The notes under the pieces were generated by a model, which made no database searches, was not told where the DNA came from, and saw only the letters and a program-made list of their open reading frames with translations. 64,000 nt of DNA, taken from the NCBI GenBank assembly GCA_016719405.1, contig JADJZE010000022.1:131501-195500 (forward strand), in the 5' to 3' direction. The translations under genes and the position numbers were made by a program. Within the stretch, counting starts at the first letter, position 1. Every line of letters begins with the position of its first letter. The DNA is from Candidatus Aalborgicola lynettensis. GTDB lineage: Bacteria > Pseudomonadota > Gammaproteobacteria > Burkholderiales > Burkholderiaceae_C. Shown piece by piece: positions 26,245 through 36,102 of this stretch.

Positions 26245-28113
26245 TCAGATTTCGATTTTGCTACCCAGCTCCACCACCGAGTTGTTGGGCAGATTCAGGA
26301 AGTCGGCCGCACCACTGGCGTTGTGGTGCATTTGTGCAAACAGTTTTTCACGCCAGAACGCCATGCCCGCACCAATGCTGGGCACCACCGTGTCACGCGA
26401 GAGAAAGTAACTGGTGGTCATGGGGTTGATTTCGCATCCGTGCTGCTTGATTTGCTGCAGGGCCCTGGGCACATCGGGGTCGTTTTTGAAACCGTAGTTC
26501 AAAATCACCTGCCAGCAGTCGTGGCCCAGGGATTCGATCTCCAGCCGTTTGGTCAGGCCAATCCACGGCACCTCGTGGTTGCGCACGGTCACAAACAGGT
26601 TGTTGGCGTGCAGCACCTTGTTGTGTTTGAGGTTGTGCAGCAGGGCGTTGGGCACGGTGCCTGCTTCCGCCGTCAAAAACACGGCTGTGCCTTCCACGCG
26701 GGCGGGCGGGCTGACAAAAACAGCTTCCAGAAAACTGCCCAGGTCAATGGCGTCCGAGCGCAGCTTTTCATTGAGCAGGCGGCGGCCCTCTTTCCAGGTC
26801 AGCATCAGGGTGAAAATGGCGCCCCCAATGGCCAGCGGGAACCAGCCCCCCTCAAACAGTTTGAGCAAGTTGGAGGCCCAAAAGGCAAAATCGACCACAA
26901 AAAAGAACCCGGTGGCGCCAATACACAGGGCCAGCGGGTAGTTCCAGCTGTAGCGCAGCACGTAAAAAGTCAGCACGGTGGTAATCAGCATGTCGGTGCA
27001 CACGGCAATGCCGTAAGCGGCCGCCAGGTTGCTCGACGACTTGAACATCACCACCGCCAGCACGATGGCCACAAACAGGCCCCAGTTCACAAACGGCAGG
27101 TAGATTTGTCCGGTATCTTTCACGCTGGTGTGCAGGATTTGCAGGCGCGGCAAATACCCCAGCTGGATGACCTGTTTGGTGACCGAAAACGCGCCCGAAA
27201 TCAGCGCCTGCGAGGCAATCACCGTGGCCATGGTGGCCAACACGACCAGCGGAATCAGCATCCAGTCCGGGGCCATGTTGAAAAACGGGTTTTTCACTGC
27301 CGTGGGGTCCGCCAACAGCAAGGCACCCTGGCCAAAATAGTTGAGGGTGAGCGCGGGCATCACAATGAAGAACCATGCGACCCGGATGGGTTTCTTGCCA
27401 AAGTGACCCATGTCGGCATACAGCGCCTCGCCACCCGTCACACACAGCACCACGGCGCCCAAAATGATGAAGGTGGTGCCGGGCTGGTTCCACATAAAGC
27501 CCACCGCGTAGTGCGGGCTGATGGCCCACATGATTTCCGGGTGCGACGCGATGTGCATCACCCCCAGGCCGGCAATCACGGCAAACCAGACCAGGGTGAT
27601 GGGGCCAAAAAACCGGCCAATGCCCGCCGTGCCGCGCTTTTGCACCATGAACAGGCAAAACAAAATCACCAGCGTGAGCGGAATCACGTACTTCTTGAAG
27701 TTCGGGGAAATGACCTCCAGGCCCTCCACCGCCGACAGCACCGAAATGGCCGGTGTGATGACGCCATCGCCATAAAACAGGCAGGTGCCAAAGATGCCCA
27801 CAATCAACAGCACCCGGCGCAACACGGGCCGGTGCTTGACCGACTGCGACGCCAGCGCCAGCATAGCCACCAGCCCGCCTTCGCCGTGGTTGTCGGCGCG
27901 CAGCACCAGGGTTACGTATTTAAGGGAGACAATGACCGTCAGGGTCCAGAAGAAGATGGACAACACGCCATACACGTTGTCGTGCGTGAACGGCACATGG
28001 CCGGAGCCAAACACTTCTTTGACCGCATACAGCACACTGGTGCCGATGTCGCCGTACACAACACCGATGGCGCCCAGCGTGAGCGCGGAGAGGGACGATT
28101 TGGAAACTGACAC
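26245..28113 (-). CDS. kup: Kup-family low-affinity potassium uptake protein
   Basis: 622 residues, the normal size. It begins with LGAIGVVYGDIGTSVLYAVKE, the Kup signature, followed by about twelve helices to about residue 430 and a cytoplasmic C-terminal domain (from about 470; VPNALLHNLKHNKVLHA, DPDVPRAL). Kup imports K+ with H+ through the inner membrane. It lies between gshA and benE on the same strand; pairing with glutathione synthesis genes is common in Burkholderiales, and glutathione is known to gate K+ efflux systems. Confidence 0.96.
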   Translation of the reverse strand: MSVSKSSLSALTLGAIGVVYGDIGTSVLYAVKEVFGSGHVPFTHDNVYGVLSIFFWTLTVIVSLKYVTLVLRADNHGEGGLVAMLALASQSVKHRPVLRRVLLIVGIFGTCLFYGDGVITPAISVLSAVEGLEVISPNFKKYVIPLTLVILFCLFMVQKRGTAGIGRFFGPITLVWFAVIAGLGVMHIASHPEIMWAISPHYAVGFMWNQPGTTFIILGAVVLCVTGGEALYADMGHFGKKPIRVAWFFIVMPALTLNYFGQGALLLADPTAVKNPFFNMAPDWMLIPLVVLATMATVIASQALISGAFSVTKQVIQLGYLPRLQILHTSVKDTGQIYLPFVNWGLFVAIVLAVVMFKSSSNLAAAYGIAVCTDMLITTVLTFYVLRYSWNYPLALCIGATGFFFVVDFAFWASNLLKLFEGGWFPLAIGGAIFTLMLTWKEGRRLLNEKLRSDAIDLGSFLEAVFVSPPARVEGTAVFLTAEAGTVPNALLHNLKHNKVLHANNLFVTVRNHEVPWIGLTKRLEIESLGHDCWQVILNYGFKNDPDVPRALQQIKQHGCEINPMTTSYFLSRDTVVPSIGAGMAFWREKLFAQMHHNASGAADFLNLPNNSVVELGSKIEI

Positions 28114-28276
28114 ACATTGCCCCGCCCGGGTTCAGGGCAGGTTCCATGACATGGGGGAGCGCCATTTTGCGCCTACCGCCGCACCGTGCTGAGAGGCGCG
28201 CCCCCCAATACGACAAAAACTGTGGGATATTGCGCCGCAGCAACGGCGTGTCAGCGGCATGTCAGGCGCACCGTCC

Positions 28277-29542
28277 TCAGGCGTATTGCTCGCCATGCGG
28301 GTCGGTGGCTTCAAGTTCATAACTGGCCGCCAGCATGGCCAGGCGGGCCACCACACCATACATGTAAAAGCGGTTGGGTGCGCTGGCGCCAGGCCGCATG
28401 CCGGGCTGGGGTAAGTGCGTACTCTCGGCAAACGCCAAGGGCACGTAGTGTGCGCCGGGGGCATTCAGGTTTTCATCGACGCTGCGCTCGGCGTGCACGC
28501 GGTAAAAACCGCCCACCACATACCGGTCGAGCATGTACACCACCGGCTCGGCCACGGCATCGTTCACGCGTTCGTTGGTCAGCACCCCTTCTTGCAAAAC
28601 CATGTCAACGGCCGCCGTGGCCCCCTGGCGCAATACCGCCAGTTGCGCCACGTCGCGCACCGTCAGCAGGCCCATGCCGTTGCTGCGGTTATCGGCCTTG
28701 ACCACCACAAACGGCTTTTCCTTGATGCCGTATTCCTTGTATTTTTTCCGGATTTTGGCCAGCAAGGTCTCGACGCCGTGTGTGAGTTGCTGCAGGCCAT
28801 CGTCTGTGGACAGGTCGATGCGGCCGCACTTCTCGAACAAGGGATGGATCAACCAATGGTCCACACCAATGAGCTTGCCAAAGCGTTTGGCCACTTCGTC
28901 GTAACACTTGAAATGGGTGCTGTTGCGCCGCGATGCCCAGCCCGCCTGCAGGGGTGGCAACAGGTACTGCTCGTGCAGGTCTTCCAGAATGCCGGGCGCC
29001 CCTGCACTCAGGTCGTTGTTGAGCAAAATGGTGCAGGGGTCGAAGTCTTTCAAGCCAATGCGCCCACGGGTGCGCACCACCGGCTCCAGGGTGATGCTTT
29101 CGCCCTGCGGCAGGGCAATGGTGGTGCTTTTCTTGAGGACCGGGTCAATGGAGCCGATGCGCACATGCAAACCGGCCATGTGGAAGACGCTGCGCAGTTG
29201 CGCCAGGTTGCTCAGGTAAAAGGTGTTGTGCGCCTGGTTCTGCGGCACGATGAGCAGGTTGCGCGCCTCGGGGCAGATTTTTTCAATCGCCGCCATGGCG
29301 GCCTGCACGGCCAGGGGCAACATGGCCGGGCTCAGGTTGTGCCAGGCCGCCGGAAACAGGTTGGTGTCAACCGGGGCAAGTTTGAAGCCGGCGTTGCGCA
29401 CATCCACCGAGCTGTAGAGCAAGGGGGTGTGCTCCATCCACTCCAGCCGGAACCAGCGCTCAATGGCAGGCATGGAGTCGAGGATGCGCTGCTCCAGCTC
29501 GTTGATGGGGCCGCTCAGGGCGGTGACCAAATGGGGAACCAT
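28277..29542 (-). CDS. gshA: Glutamate-cysteine ligase, Thiobacillus type
   Basis: 421 residues. This is the beta-proteobacterial/acidithiobacillus type of GshA, unrelated in length to the E. coli enzyme. Distinctive stretches are FRLEWMEHTPLLYSSVDVRN, LLIVPQNQAHNTFYLSNL, KEKPFVVVKADNRSNGMG (ATP-grasp-like) and VYMLDRYVVGGFYRVH. It makes gamma-glutamylcysteine, the first and limiting step of glutathione synthesis. It is upstream of kup, benE and gshB on the same strand. Confidence 0.95.
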   Translation of the reverse strand: MVPHLVTALSGPINELEQRILDSMPAIERWFRLEWMEHTPLLYSSVDVRNAGFKLAPVDTNLFPAAWHNLSPAMLPLAVQAAMAAIEKICPEARNLLIVPQNQAHNTFYLSNLAQLRSVFHMAGLHVRIGSIDPVLKKSTTIALPQGESITLEPVVRTRGRIGLKDFDPCTILLNNDLSAGAPGILEDLHEQYLLPPLQAGWASRRNSTHFKCYDEVAKRFGKLIGVDHWLIHPLFEKCGRIDLSTDDGLQQLTHGVETLLAKIRKKYKEYGIKEKPFVVVKADNRSNGMGLLTVRDVAQLAVLRQGATAAVDMVLQEGVLTNERVNDAVAEPVVYMLDRYVVGGFYRVHAERSVDENLNAPGAHYVPLAFAESTHLPQPGMRPGASAPNRFYMYGVVARLAMLAASYELEATDPHGEQYA

Positions 29543-30006
29543 AAATACACCCTTAATCCGTTGGTGACATAGCTGCGTTGGTGCTTCGGTCTGTCAGCTT
29601 CGCACTTCGCCGTTGCCCAGCACGACGTATTTAAGCGAAGTCAGCCCTTCGATGCCGACGGGGCCACGGGCGTGGAACTTGTCGGTGCTGATGCCGATTT
29701 CGGCCCCCAGCCCGTACTCAAAACCATCGGCAAAACGGGTGCTGGTGTTGACCATCACGCTACTGGAATCCACCTCACGCAGAAAACGCTGGGCATGCAT
29801 ATGGTCGCGGGTCAGGATGGCGTCGGTATGGTGGCTGGAATACCGGTTGATGTGGTCAATGGCCTCGTCCACCCCGGCCACCACCTTGATGCTGATGACC
29901 GGCGCCAGGTATTCCGCGTACCAGTCGGACTCCTGGGCCGGCACCACATTGGGCACCGCTGGGGCGGCGGCATCCACGTTATCCCATAGCCTCTTTCGGC
30001 ATACCG

Positions 30007-30066
30007 CTTGCTACTGAATTAATAGCTGCTTGCGCACGTCCGGCGTGCGGAAATGGCATATTTGCC
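30007..30066 (+). repeat. Dispersed ~60-bp repeat, copy inside proA near its frameshift
   Basis: Reads CTTGCTACTGAATTAATAGC, TGCTTGCGCACGTCCG, GCGTGCGGAAATGGC, ATATTTGCC. It is 60 bp, opposite to the direction of proA, and begins about 22 nt from the proA frame break. Confidence 0.86.
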
Positions 30067-30866
30067 TTCAAAATTTGCAAGGCTTCCGGGCAACAGCGCA
30101 TCTCCACCCCCTTGGCGGCGTAGACGGTGCCAATGCGCGGCAAAAATTCTGCCGCCACCCCGCGTGCCACCAGCAGGCTCTCGGTGGCATTGCAGGGGCT
30201 GTACTTATTGGTTTTGGCGTTGTCGGCCACGGTCACGGCCATGTCCAGGTCGCAGGGGTCGTCCACGTACACATGGCAGTTGCCGTCCAGGTGTTTGATG
30301 ACGGGCACCTTGGCACCGGCGCTGATGCGCTCAATCAGGCTTTTCCCCCCGCGCGGGATGATGACATCCACAAACTGCGGCATGGCAATAAGGTGGCCCA
30401 CCACTTCCCGGTCGGTGGTTTGCACCAGTTGCACGGCGTTTTCGGGCAGGCCGGATTCCCGCAGGGCTTGTTGCACCAGTTTGGCCAGCGCCTTATTGGA
30501 GTCAATGGCCTCGGAGCCCCCGCGCAAAATGCAGGCATTGCCGCTTTTGATGGACAGGCTGGCGGCCTCAATGGTGACGTTGGGGCGGCTCTCGAAAATC
30601 ATGCCAAACACGCCAATCGGCACCCGCATCTGCCCCACGCGAATGCCGCTGGGTTGCTGCTTCATGCCCACAATTTCGCCAATGATGTCGGGCATGGCGG
30701 CCAGTTGCTCGCAGCCCTGGGCGCAGGTTTCCAGCACTTTGGGTGTGAGTTTGAGCCGGTCAACCAGGGGCGCGGCAAGGCCAGCGGCTTCTGCGCGGGT
30801 TATGTCTTTGGCGTTATCACTTTGCAAAGCCTGCGTGTTCTCCCGCAGCAGGGCGGCCAGGCGCCT

Positions 30867-30927
30867 GAGTGCTATGTTTTTGATAGCTGCTTGCGCACGC
30901 GCCATAAGCGCAGATGCCACTTTTGCC
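30867..30927 (+). repeat. Dispersed repeat, second copy in proA (N-terminal codons)
   Basis: Reads GAGTGCTATGTTTTTGATAG, CTGCTTGCGCACGC, then a diverged second half ending CCACTTTTGCC. On the proA strand it encodes VASALMARAQAAIKNIAL, which aligns to ordinary ProA without a gap, so here the repeat replaces or overlaps normal codons rather than adding length. Confidence 0.65.
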
Positions 30928-31042
30928 TGGGAACCCAGGGCAAGGGAATAGTCGGTGATGTTGATCGCGTTCATGGGTGACATTTTGGCATGAGCCAATG
31001 ACACCCCCGCTGCCACGGCGCACAACAACGGATCACGTCACC

Positions 31043-32632
31043 TCAATGCCCCTGGCCGATCAGCCAGTCCGGCTTTTCCTTGTCCAGAAAGGCTTGCATG
31101 GCGTCGAGCACATCCGGGTCGAACTGGGTGCCCCGGCGTTCGTGCAGGTAGGCCAGCACCTTATCCAACGGCCAGGCCTCCTTGTAGGGGCGGCTGTGCA
31201 ACAGGGCGTCGAACACGTCCACCACGGCCACGATACGCGCCGCCAGCGGAATGGCATGCCCCTTCAGTCCGCGTGGATAGCCGTTCCCGTCAAAGTGTTC
31301 ATGGTGCCCGCCAGAAATTTGCGCGCCCAAACTCAAGGTGCTTTCGCCCTCTACCAGATGGGACGCACGGCGCAGCACGGTTTCGCCAATGGTGGCGTGT
31401 TCTTCCATGATTTTGCGTTCCTCGGGCGTGTGGCGCCCGGGCTTGAGCAGCACCGCGTCGGGGGTGGCGACCTTGCCCACGTCGTGCAGGATGCTGGCAA
31501 TACCCACAAACGACATGAAGGTGGATGTAGTTTCGTCCGCAAACTTGTTGGCTGCCTTGAGTTCACGCGCAATGGCGTCGGTCAGGCGACTCACACGGCG
31601 CACGTGGCCACCGGTGGTGGCATCGCGCGATTCGGCCAGGTCGGCCAGCGCCACCACCGTGGCCTCCTGCGTAGTCCTGAGTTGCCCGAACATGTGCAGG
31701 TTGTCAAAAGCGGCCGCAATGCGGTCACAAAACACCGTTAGCAGGCTGCGTTCCACATCACCCAACGGCCAGGGCGGCGAAAACGCGACGGCGAACTGGT
31801 GCCCGTGCGCGGCTTCGATAAACAACACGTCCGCCTCGTCGGTAAAGTGGTTTTTCCGCTCCCGAAAGGTCTGCCCGATGATGCCGGCCCAGGGGTGGTC
31901 CGCCGGCAACACGGCGTGCTCTTCCAGATGGGTGGAGGCCCCGGTCGCCGCCATCACCATGGGCACATGCTGGGCGCCTGCGGTGTCGTTGCGCATGACA
32001 CACAGCACCCCTTCGGCGCCAAAACTCAGGATGGCTCCCACCTGGGTCAACACCCCGGAGGCCAGTTCCTGCAGGGAACTGATTTGATAGAGGTTGCTGG
32101 ACGCCTCCAGAATACGGTGCAGGCCGCGGCGGTTGGCGTCGATGGTGACCAGCCCTTCATAGGCCCGCAGCGAGGTGATAACCGTGGTGAACAGCTTTTG
32201 TGTGGTCAGCTCGGTTTTGGCCTTGTAGTCGTTGATGTCGAAGTCCACAATGACCTGCTGCTCCGGCGCCTGCCCCGGCTGGCCGGTGCGCAGCACCACG
32301 CGCACCAGGTTGTTGTGCAGTTCTTCGCGGATGCGCCGGGCCAGGCGCAGACCGGCGTCTTCGGTTTCCATCACCACATCGAGCAGCACCAGGGCAATGT
32401 CGGGTTCGGTGGACAGCATGGCGTACCCCTCGGCCCCGGTGTAGGCTGACAGCATCTCGATGCCACGCCCCTTGAACGTGACCCGGCTCAAAGCCAGCCG
32501 GGTCACGGCGTGGATGTCGGGCTCGTCGTCCACCACCAGCAGGCGCCAGGGCCGCTGGGCCTGGGGCACCGCGGCACTGGGCTGGTCTTCATTGAGCCAT
32601 TCGTCGTCGTTGTCGATTGCGGTAGAGGTCAT
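31043..32632 (-). CDS. Response regulator with receiver, DUF3369 and HD-GYP domains
   Basis: 529 residues. Receiver domain about 28-155 (LLVVDDEPDIHAVTRLAL; acceptor Asp in VLLDVVMETEDAG; Lys in YKAKTEL). DUF3369/GAF-like region about 170-325. HD-GYP domain about 330-525 with ILHDVGKVATPD, EHATIGETVLRR and HHEHFDGNGYPRGLKG. HD-GYP proteins degrade cyclic di-GMP to GMP. The most likely partner is the histidine kinase encoded 40 nt upstream; phosphorylation would then control second-messenger level. A receiver-only paralogue lies at 37.6-38.2 kb. Confidence 0.93.
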   Translation of the reverse strand: MTSTAIDNDDEWLNEDQPSAAVPQAQRPWRLLVVDDEPDIHAVTRLALSRVTFKGRGIEMLSAYTGAEGYAMLSTEPDIALVLLDVVMETEDAGLRLARRIREELHNNLVRVVLRTGQPGQAPEQQVIVDFDINDYKAKTELTTQKLFTTVITSLRAYEGLVTIDANRRGLHRILEASSNLYQISSLQELASGVLTQVGAILSFGAEGVLCVMRNDTAGAQHVPMVMAATGASTHLEEHAVLPADHPWAGIIGQTFRERKNHFTDEADVLFIEAAHGHQFAVAFSPPWPLGDVERSLLTVFCDRIAAAFDNLHMFGQLRTTQEATVVALADLAESRDATTGGHVRRVSRLTDAIARELKAANKFADETTSTFMSFVGIASILHDVGKVATPDAVLLKPGRHTPEERKIMEEHATIGETVLRRASHLVEGESTLSLGAQISGGHHEHFDGNGYPRGLKGHAIPLAARIVAVVDVFDALLHSRPYKEAWPLDKVLAYLHERRGTQFDPDVLDAMQAFLDKEKPDWLIGQGH

Positions 32633-32671
32633 GGGATGCTCACTGTCAAAATATGCGTATCCAACACGGTT

Positions 32672-34273
32672 TTACGCAGTGTCCGTCTTTTTTATCTCGG
32701 GTGTGACACGCGGCACACTCAGGTCGAAGCATGCACCATGGGGCTGCGCATTGCGCACGGTTATGGTGCCACCGAGCTGTTTGGTGACAATGTTGAACAC
32801 AATGTGCAAGCCCAGTCCGGTGCCCCCCTGCCCCCGGCGCGTGGTGAAAAAGGGGTCGAATATGCGCCCCATATGCTCGGGTGCAATACCACGGCCATCG
32901 TCACTGAAAGCGATTGAAACCACGCCGTCCACGCAGTCCACCGCCACCCCAATGTGGCCCTGCTGTTCGGGCGCAAATGCGTGGGTAATGGCGTTCATGG
33001 TCAGGTTGGTCAGCACCTGGGCCAGCAAGCCGGGGTAGCTGTCCATCTGGATGCCCGCAGCGCACGTCACCTCCACACTGGCGTGCCCCTTCTTCAAGGC
33101 CGGGTGCAGGCTGGTGGTGAGTTCTTCCAGGTAATTTTTCAGATCGAACGTGCGCCGCTGCTCACTGGTCTGGTCTACCGCCACCTGCTTGAAACTTTGT
33201 ATCAGGTGTGCGGCACGTTCCGCGTTGGCCAGTATCAACCGGGCGCTCTCGTCCGCAGTTTGCAAGTAGGCCGCAATATCGGACTTGCGCACCGCGCCAT
33301 CGGCCATGGCGCGGCTGGTCTGCAGGGTGGCCTGGTTGAGCACCGAGGCACTGGTCAACACAATGCCCACCGGGGTGTTGATTTCGTGCGCTACGCCAGC
33401 CACCATGCTCCCCAGCCCTGCCATTTTTTCCGCCTGCACCAGGGATTCTTGTGCCGCCTGCAAGTCCCGGTAGGCCAATTCGGTCTTGGCCGCCGCCTCG
33501 CGCGCGTCTTCTTCGGCCTGGGTGCGCCGCGCAATCACCTGGCGCAGTTTGCGCTGGGTCTGGTTAAAACCACGAATGACTTCACCAAATTCGTTGCGGC
33601 TGGTCTCGGGCAGTTCTTCGGCGTCTTCGCCATGGTGGGCGGCCAGTTCAAACAGGGCGTCACGCAGTTGCCCAATCGGTTTGAACACCATGTTCAGGCT
33701 GACAATCAGGGCCACGATCAACACCCCGTCGAGGACGATGACCTCCACCACCCGGCTCACAATGGACGCACGCAAGGCTGCATCAATGGCCCGGCGCGAA
33801 AACACCACCTCGACCCGTCCAATCGCCGCATCGGCCACACTTTTCAGGGGAATTTGTTCCACGTTCGGATCCACAAACAGCATCCCCTGCAAGGTGGCGT
33901 GGTGTGCCTGATTGGCCGGTCTGCCAACGGTAGATTCACCTGCATTGGACGCCACACTCGATACAAACGGCTGCGATTTGGCGTCGAACACGGTTACCGC
34001 GCCGACTTCGTCCGACCCCATTTCGGCCTCGATGATGCGCTTGGACTGGAACGCGTCATAGTTCCAGACACTGGCAGGCAAGGAAGTTGTCAAGCGCAAC
34101 ATCACCGCCTTTTGCCGCTCTGCAAAACCGCTCTCCAGTTCACGCGTCAAACGCAACTGGCCATAAACCCCAAAGCCTGCCAGGGTGGCCGTAACCAACA
34201 GCACGAACAGTGCAATGAGGCGCACGCGAATGGAGTGCACGCTGGGGTGACCTGAAAGCCATTTCGCAATCAT
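32672..34273 (-). CDS. Membrane sensor histidine kinase
   Basis: 533 residues from the ATG at 34273; a GTG at 34303 is the alternative. Two membrane helices (early LIALFVLLVTATLAGFGVYG; later VIVLDGVLIVALIVSL) flank a periplasmic sensor that includes LTTSLPASVWNYD. A HAMP-like and coiled-coil linker leads to the H-box GVAHEINTPVG, then an HATPase_c domain with NLTMNAITHAF, DDGRGIAPEHMGRIFDPFF and GTGLGLHIVFNIV. Its sensor motif resembles that of the chemoreceptor encoded just upstream, so both may respond to the same type of signal. It probably phosphorylates the HD-GYP regulator downstream. Confidence 0.92.
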   Translation of the reverse strand: MIAKWLSGHPSVHSIRVRLIALFVLLVTATLAGFGVYGQLRLTRELESGFAERQKAVMLRLTTSLPASVWNYDAFQSKRIIEAEMGSDEVGAVTVFDAKSQPFVSSVASNAGESTVGRPANQAHHATLQGMLFVDPNVEQIPLKSVADAAIGRVEVVFSRRAIDAALRASIVSRVVEVIVLDGVLIVALIVSLNMVFKPIGQLRDALFELAAHHGEDAEELPETSRNEFGEVIRGFNQTQRKLRQVIARRTQAEEDAREAAAKTELAYRDLQAAQESLVQAEKMAGLGSMVAGVAHEINTPVGIVLTSASVLNQATLQTSRAMADGAVRKSDIAAYLQTADESARLILANAERAAHLIQSFKQVAVDQTSEQRRTFDLKNYLEELTTSLHPALKKGHASVEVTCAAGIQMDSYPGLLAQVLTNLTMNAITHAFAPEQQGHIGVAVDCVDGVVSIAFSDDGRGIAPEHMGRIFDPFFTTRRGQGGTGLGLHIVFNIVTKQLGGTITVRNAQPHGACFDLSVPRVTPEIKKTDTA

Positions 34274-34315
34274 TGGTTTTGCGCCTGCAAACCCGTCACG
34301 CACCAGTGCACACGT

Positions 34316-35791
34316 TCAACGCAGCGCCACCAATGCGCGCGATCGGCCCTCACCCAGTTTGAACACACTCACGGCACTGGCCAGGCTGGCAGCCTGCGAT
34401 TGCATGGAACCTGCAGCGGCGGCGGCTTCTTCCACCAGTGCGGCATTTTGCTGGGTGTTGGTGTCCATCTGGCGAACGGCTTCGTTGATCTGGCTGATAC
34501 CCAGGGTTTGCGATTCGCTGGCCGACTGGATTTCGGCCATGATGCCGGTCACCTTGCTCACACTGTCCACAATTTCGGTCATGGTGGAACCCGCCTCGTC
34601 CACCAGTCGGGTGCCCACACCCACATTGCTCACCGACTCATCGATCAGCGCCTTGATTTCTTTGGCCGCTGCAGCCGAGCGGCCCGCCAGACTGCGCACC
34701 TCGCTGGCCACCACGGCAAAACCACGCCCCTGCTCGCCTGCGCGTGCGGCCTCTACCGCGGCGTTGAGCGCCAGGATATTGGTCTGGAAGGCAATGCCGT
34801 CAATCACGCTGATGATGTCGACAATCTTGCGCGAGGACTGGTTGATGGAGCCCATGGTTTCCACCACCTGGGCCACCACGGCGCCGCCCTTGGATGCCAC
34901 CTCGGCCGCCGTGCCCACCATGCGGTTGGCGATTTGCGCGTTCTCGGCGTTTTGCTTGACGGTGTGGGTGATGTCCTGCATGGAGGCCGCCGTTTCCTCC
35001 AGTGAACTGGCCTGGGACTCGGTGCGGTTGGACAGGTCCATATTGCCGCTGGCAATTTCGTTCGCGGCATGGGTAATGGTGACAATGCCGGTACTCACCT
35101 GGGTGACGATTTGCTGCAAGCGGTCAATAAACGTATTGAAGCTGTCTGACACCTGGTTGAACTCGTCCGTCTTGGCGCGGGGGATGCGCTTGGTCAAATC
35201 GGCCTCGCCCTCGGCGATGTCGCGCAGTGCAACACCAATTTGTGCCAGGGGGTTGAGCACCATGGAACTCAATATGCGCGACAGTGCGAGCACGATGATG
35301 ACATCGAGCACCAAGATTTGCAGCACCGCCCAGATCAGTTCGCTGCGCAAGGCCTGGTTGATTTCAGCATAGGACACATACACCGTCACTTTGCCAACCG
35401 GGTTGGATTTGCCGCCATCTTCAAACGCGAGGTCTACCGCTTTGGAGAAGTCGGATACCGGCGCCTGGGTGGCGGCAACCGTCTTGCCGTCCGCACCGCG
35501 CACCGTACCGCCCACCAGCTTGTCGCCGTTCTTGATGAGGATGCCGGAGATAAACGTGGCCCCCATTTCCGAGCGCAAACCCTGCTCGATCTGGTTTTTG
35601 TCGAAGTTCCAGATCGAACCCGGCAAACTGGCCGACAAACGCCCCAGGGTGGCCTCCACCTGCTGCTGCATGGAGGCCTGCAGTTTGCCCTTGGTCTTGA
35701 CATAGTTGATGGCACCAAAGGCCAGCAGCAATGCCGAAATGATCACCACAAACAATACATTCAAGCGGAACTTGATGCTGGATGTTTTCAT
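34316..35791 (-). CDS. Methyl-accepting chemotaxis protein
   Basis: 491 residues from the ATG at 35791 with AGAGG upstream. Helix 1 (about 7-27), a periplasmic sensor (about 30-150; LSASLPGSIWNFDKNQIEQG), helix 2 (about 150-175), HAMP (VLNPLAQIGVALRDIAEGEADLTKRI) and a cytoplasmic signalling hairpin whose tip is IDGIAFQTNILALNAAVEAA, with RGFAVVASEVRSLAGRSA after it. There is no NWETF-type CheR-binding tail. It relays a periplasmic stimulus to CheA. The neighbouring kinase has a similar sensor, and binding-protein genes lie divergently upstream. Confidence 0.95.
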   Translation of the reverse strand: MKTSSIKFRLNVLFVVIISALLLAFGAINYVKTKGKLQASMQQQVEATLGRLSASLPGSIWNFDKNQIEQGLRSEMGATFISGILIKNGDKLVGGTVRGADGKTVAATQAPVSDFSKAVDLAFEDGGKSNPVGKVTVYVSYAEINQALRSELIWAVLQILVLDVIIVLALSRILSSMVLNPLAQIGVALRDIAEGEADLTKRIPRAKTDEFNQVSDSFNTFIDRLQQIVTQVSTGIVTITHAANEIASGNMDLSNRTESQASSLEETAASMQDITHTVKQNAENAQIANRMVGTAAEVASKGGAVVAQVVETMGSINQSSRKIVDIISVIDGIAFQTNILALNAAVEAARAGEQGRGFAVVASEVRSLAGRSAAAAKEIKALIDESVSNVGVGTRLVDEAGSTMTEIVDSVSKVTGIMAEIQSASESQTLGISQINEAVRQMDTNTQQNAALVEEAAAAAGSMQSQAASLASAVSVFKLGEGRSRALVALR

Positions 35792-36102
35792 CTTCAACCT
35801 CTTTCAGGACAAAAAAGCGCCACCAACGGGTCAGCGCATACTAGTCCCAATCACATTGCAAGTGAAGCCCTCTACCACAGCGCTAGTGAATACCCTAAGC
35901 AACAACGTTGCAACGCGGTTATGCCCCGCCACAAATCGCCATTCTTTGCGTCAAATCAAACCATGGCACAAATTCTGCGCCCACAGTGGGCCGACTGCGG
36001 TGGGCCGTGGCGTGCCGCAGGGTGGTAGTTTTTAGCTCCGGATGTCAAGGCATCTGGTCGTGCATCCAACAACCAAGGATTGAGCATGAAAAATTATTGT
36101 GC

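Larger units (their letters stand above)
29594..30974 (-). pseudogene. proA: Gamma-glutamyl phosphate reductase, one frameshift and a repeat insertion
   Basis: From the ATG at 30974 (MNAINITDYSLALGSQAKVA) the frame follows ProA through GMIFESRPNVTIEAASLSIKS, the QLVQTTDREVV loop and RGGKSLIERI, and stops at 29979. The family match continues in another frame from about 29977 (VPAQESDWYAEYLAPVISIKVV ... VNTSTRFADGFEYGLGAEIG). Adding one G to the GGG run at 29983-29985 joins them. Just before the break, a 60-bp copy of the dispersed repeat is read in frame (MPFPHAGRAQAAINSVA). ProA normally makes glutamate semialdehyde for proline. Either proA is dead here or one base is missing from the sequence; the otherwise intact reading frame favours the latter. 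Confidence 0.8.

Noticed and set aside
26221..28110. A 629-codon frame antisense to kup
   Set aside because: It mirrors kup over its whole length and has shadow composition.
29556..29610. CATAGCTGCGTTGG near the gshA start, reminiscent of the repeat
   Set aside because: Only the short ATAGCTGC word matches; the flanks do not.
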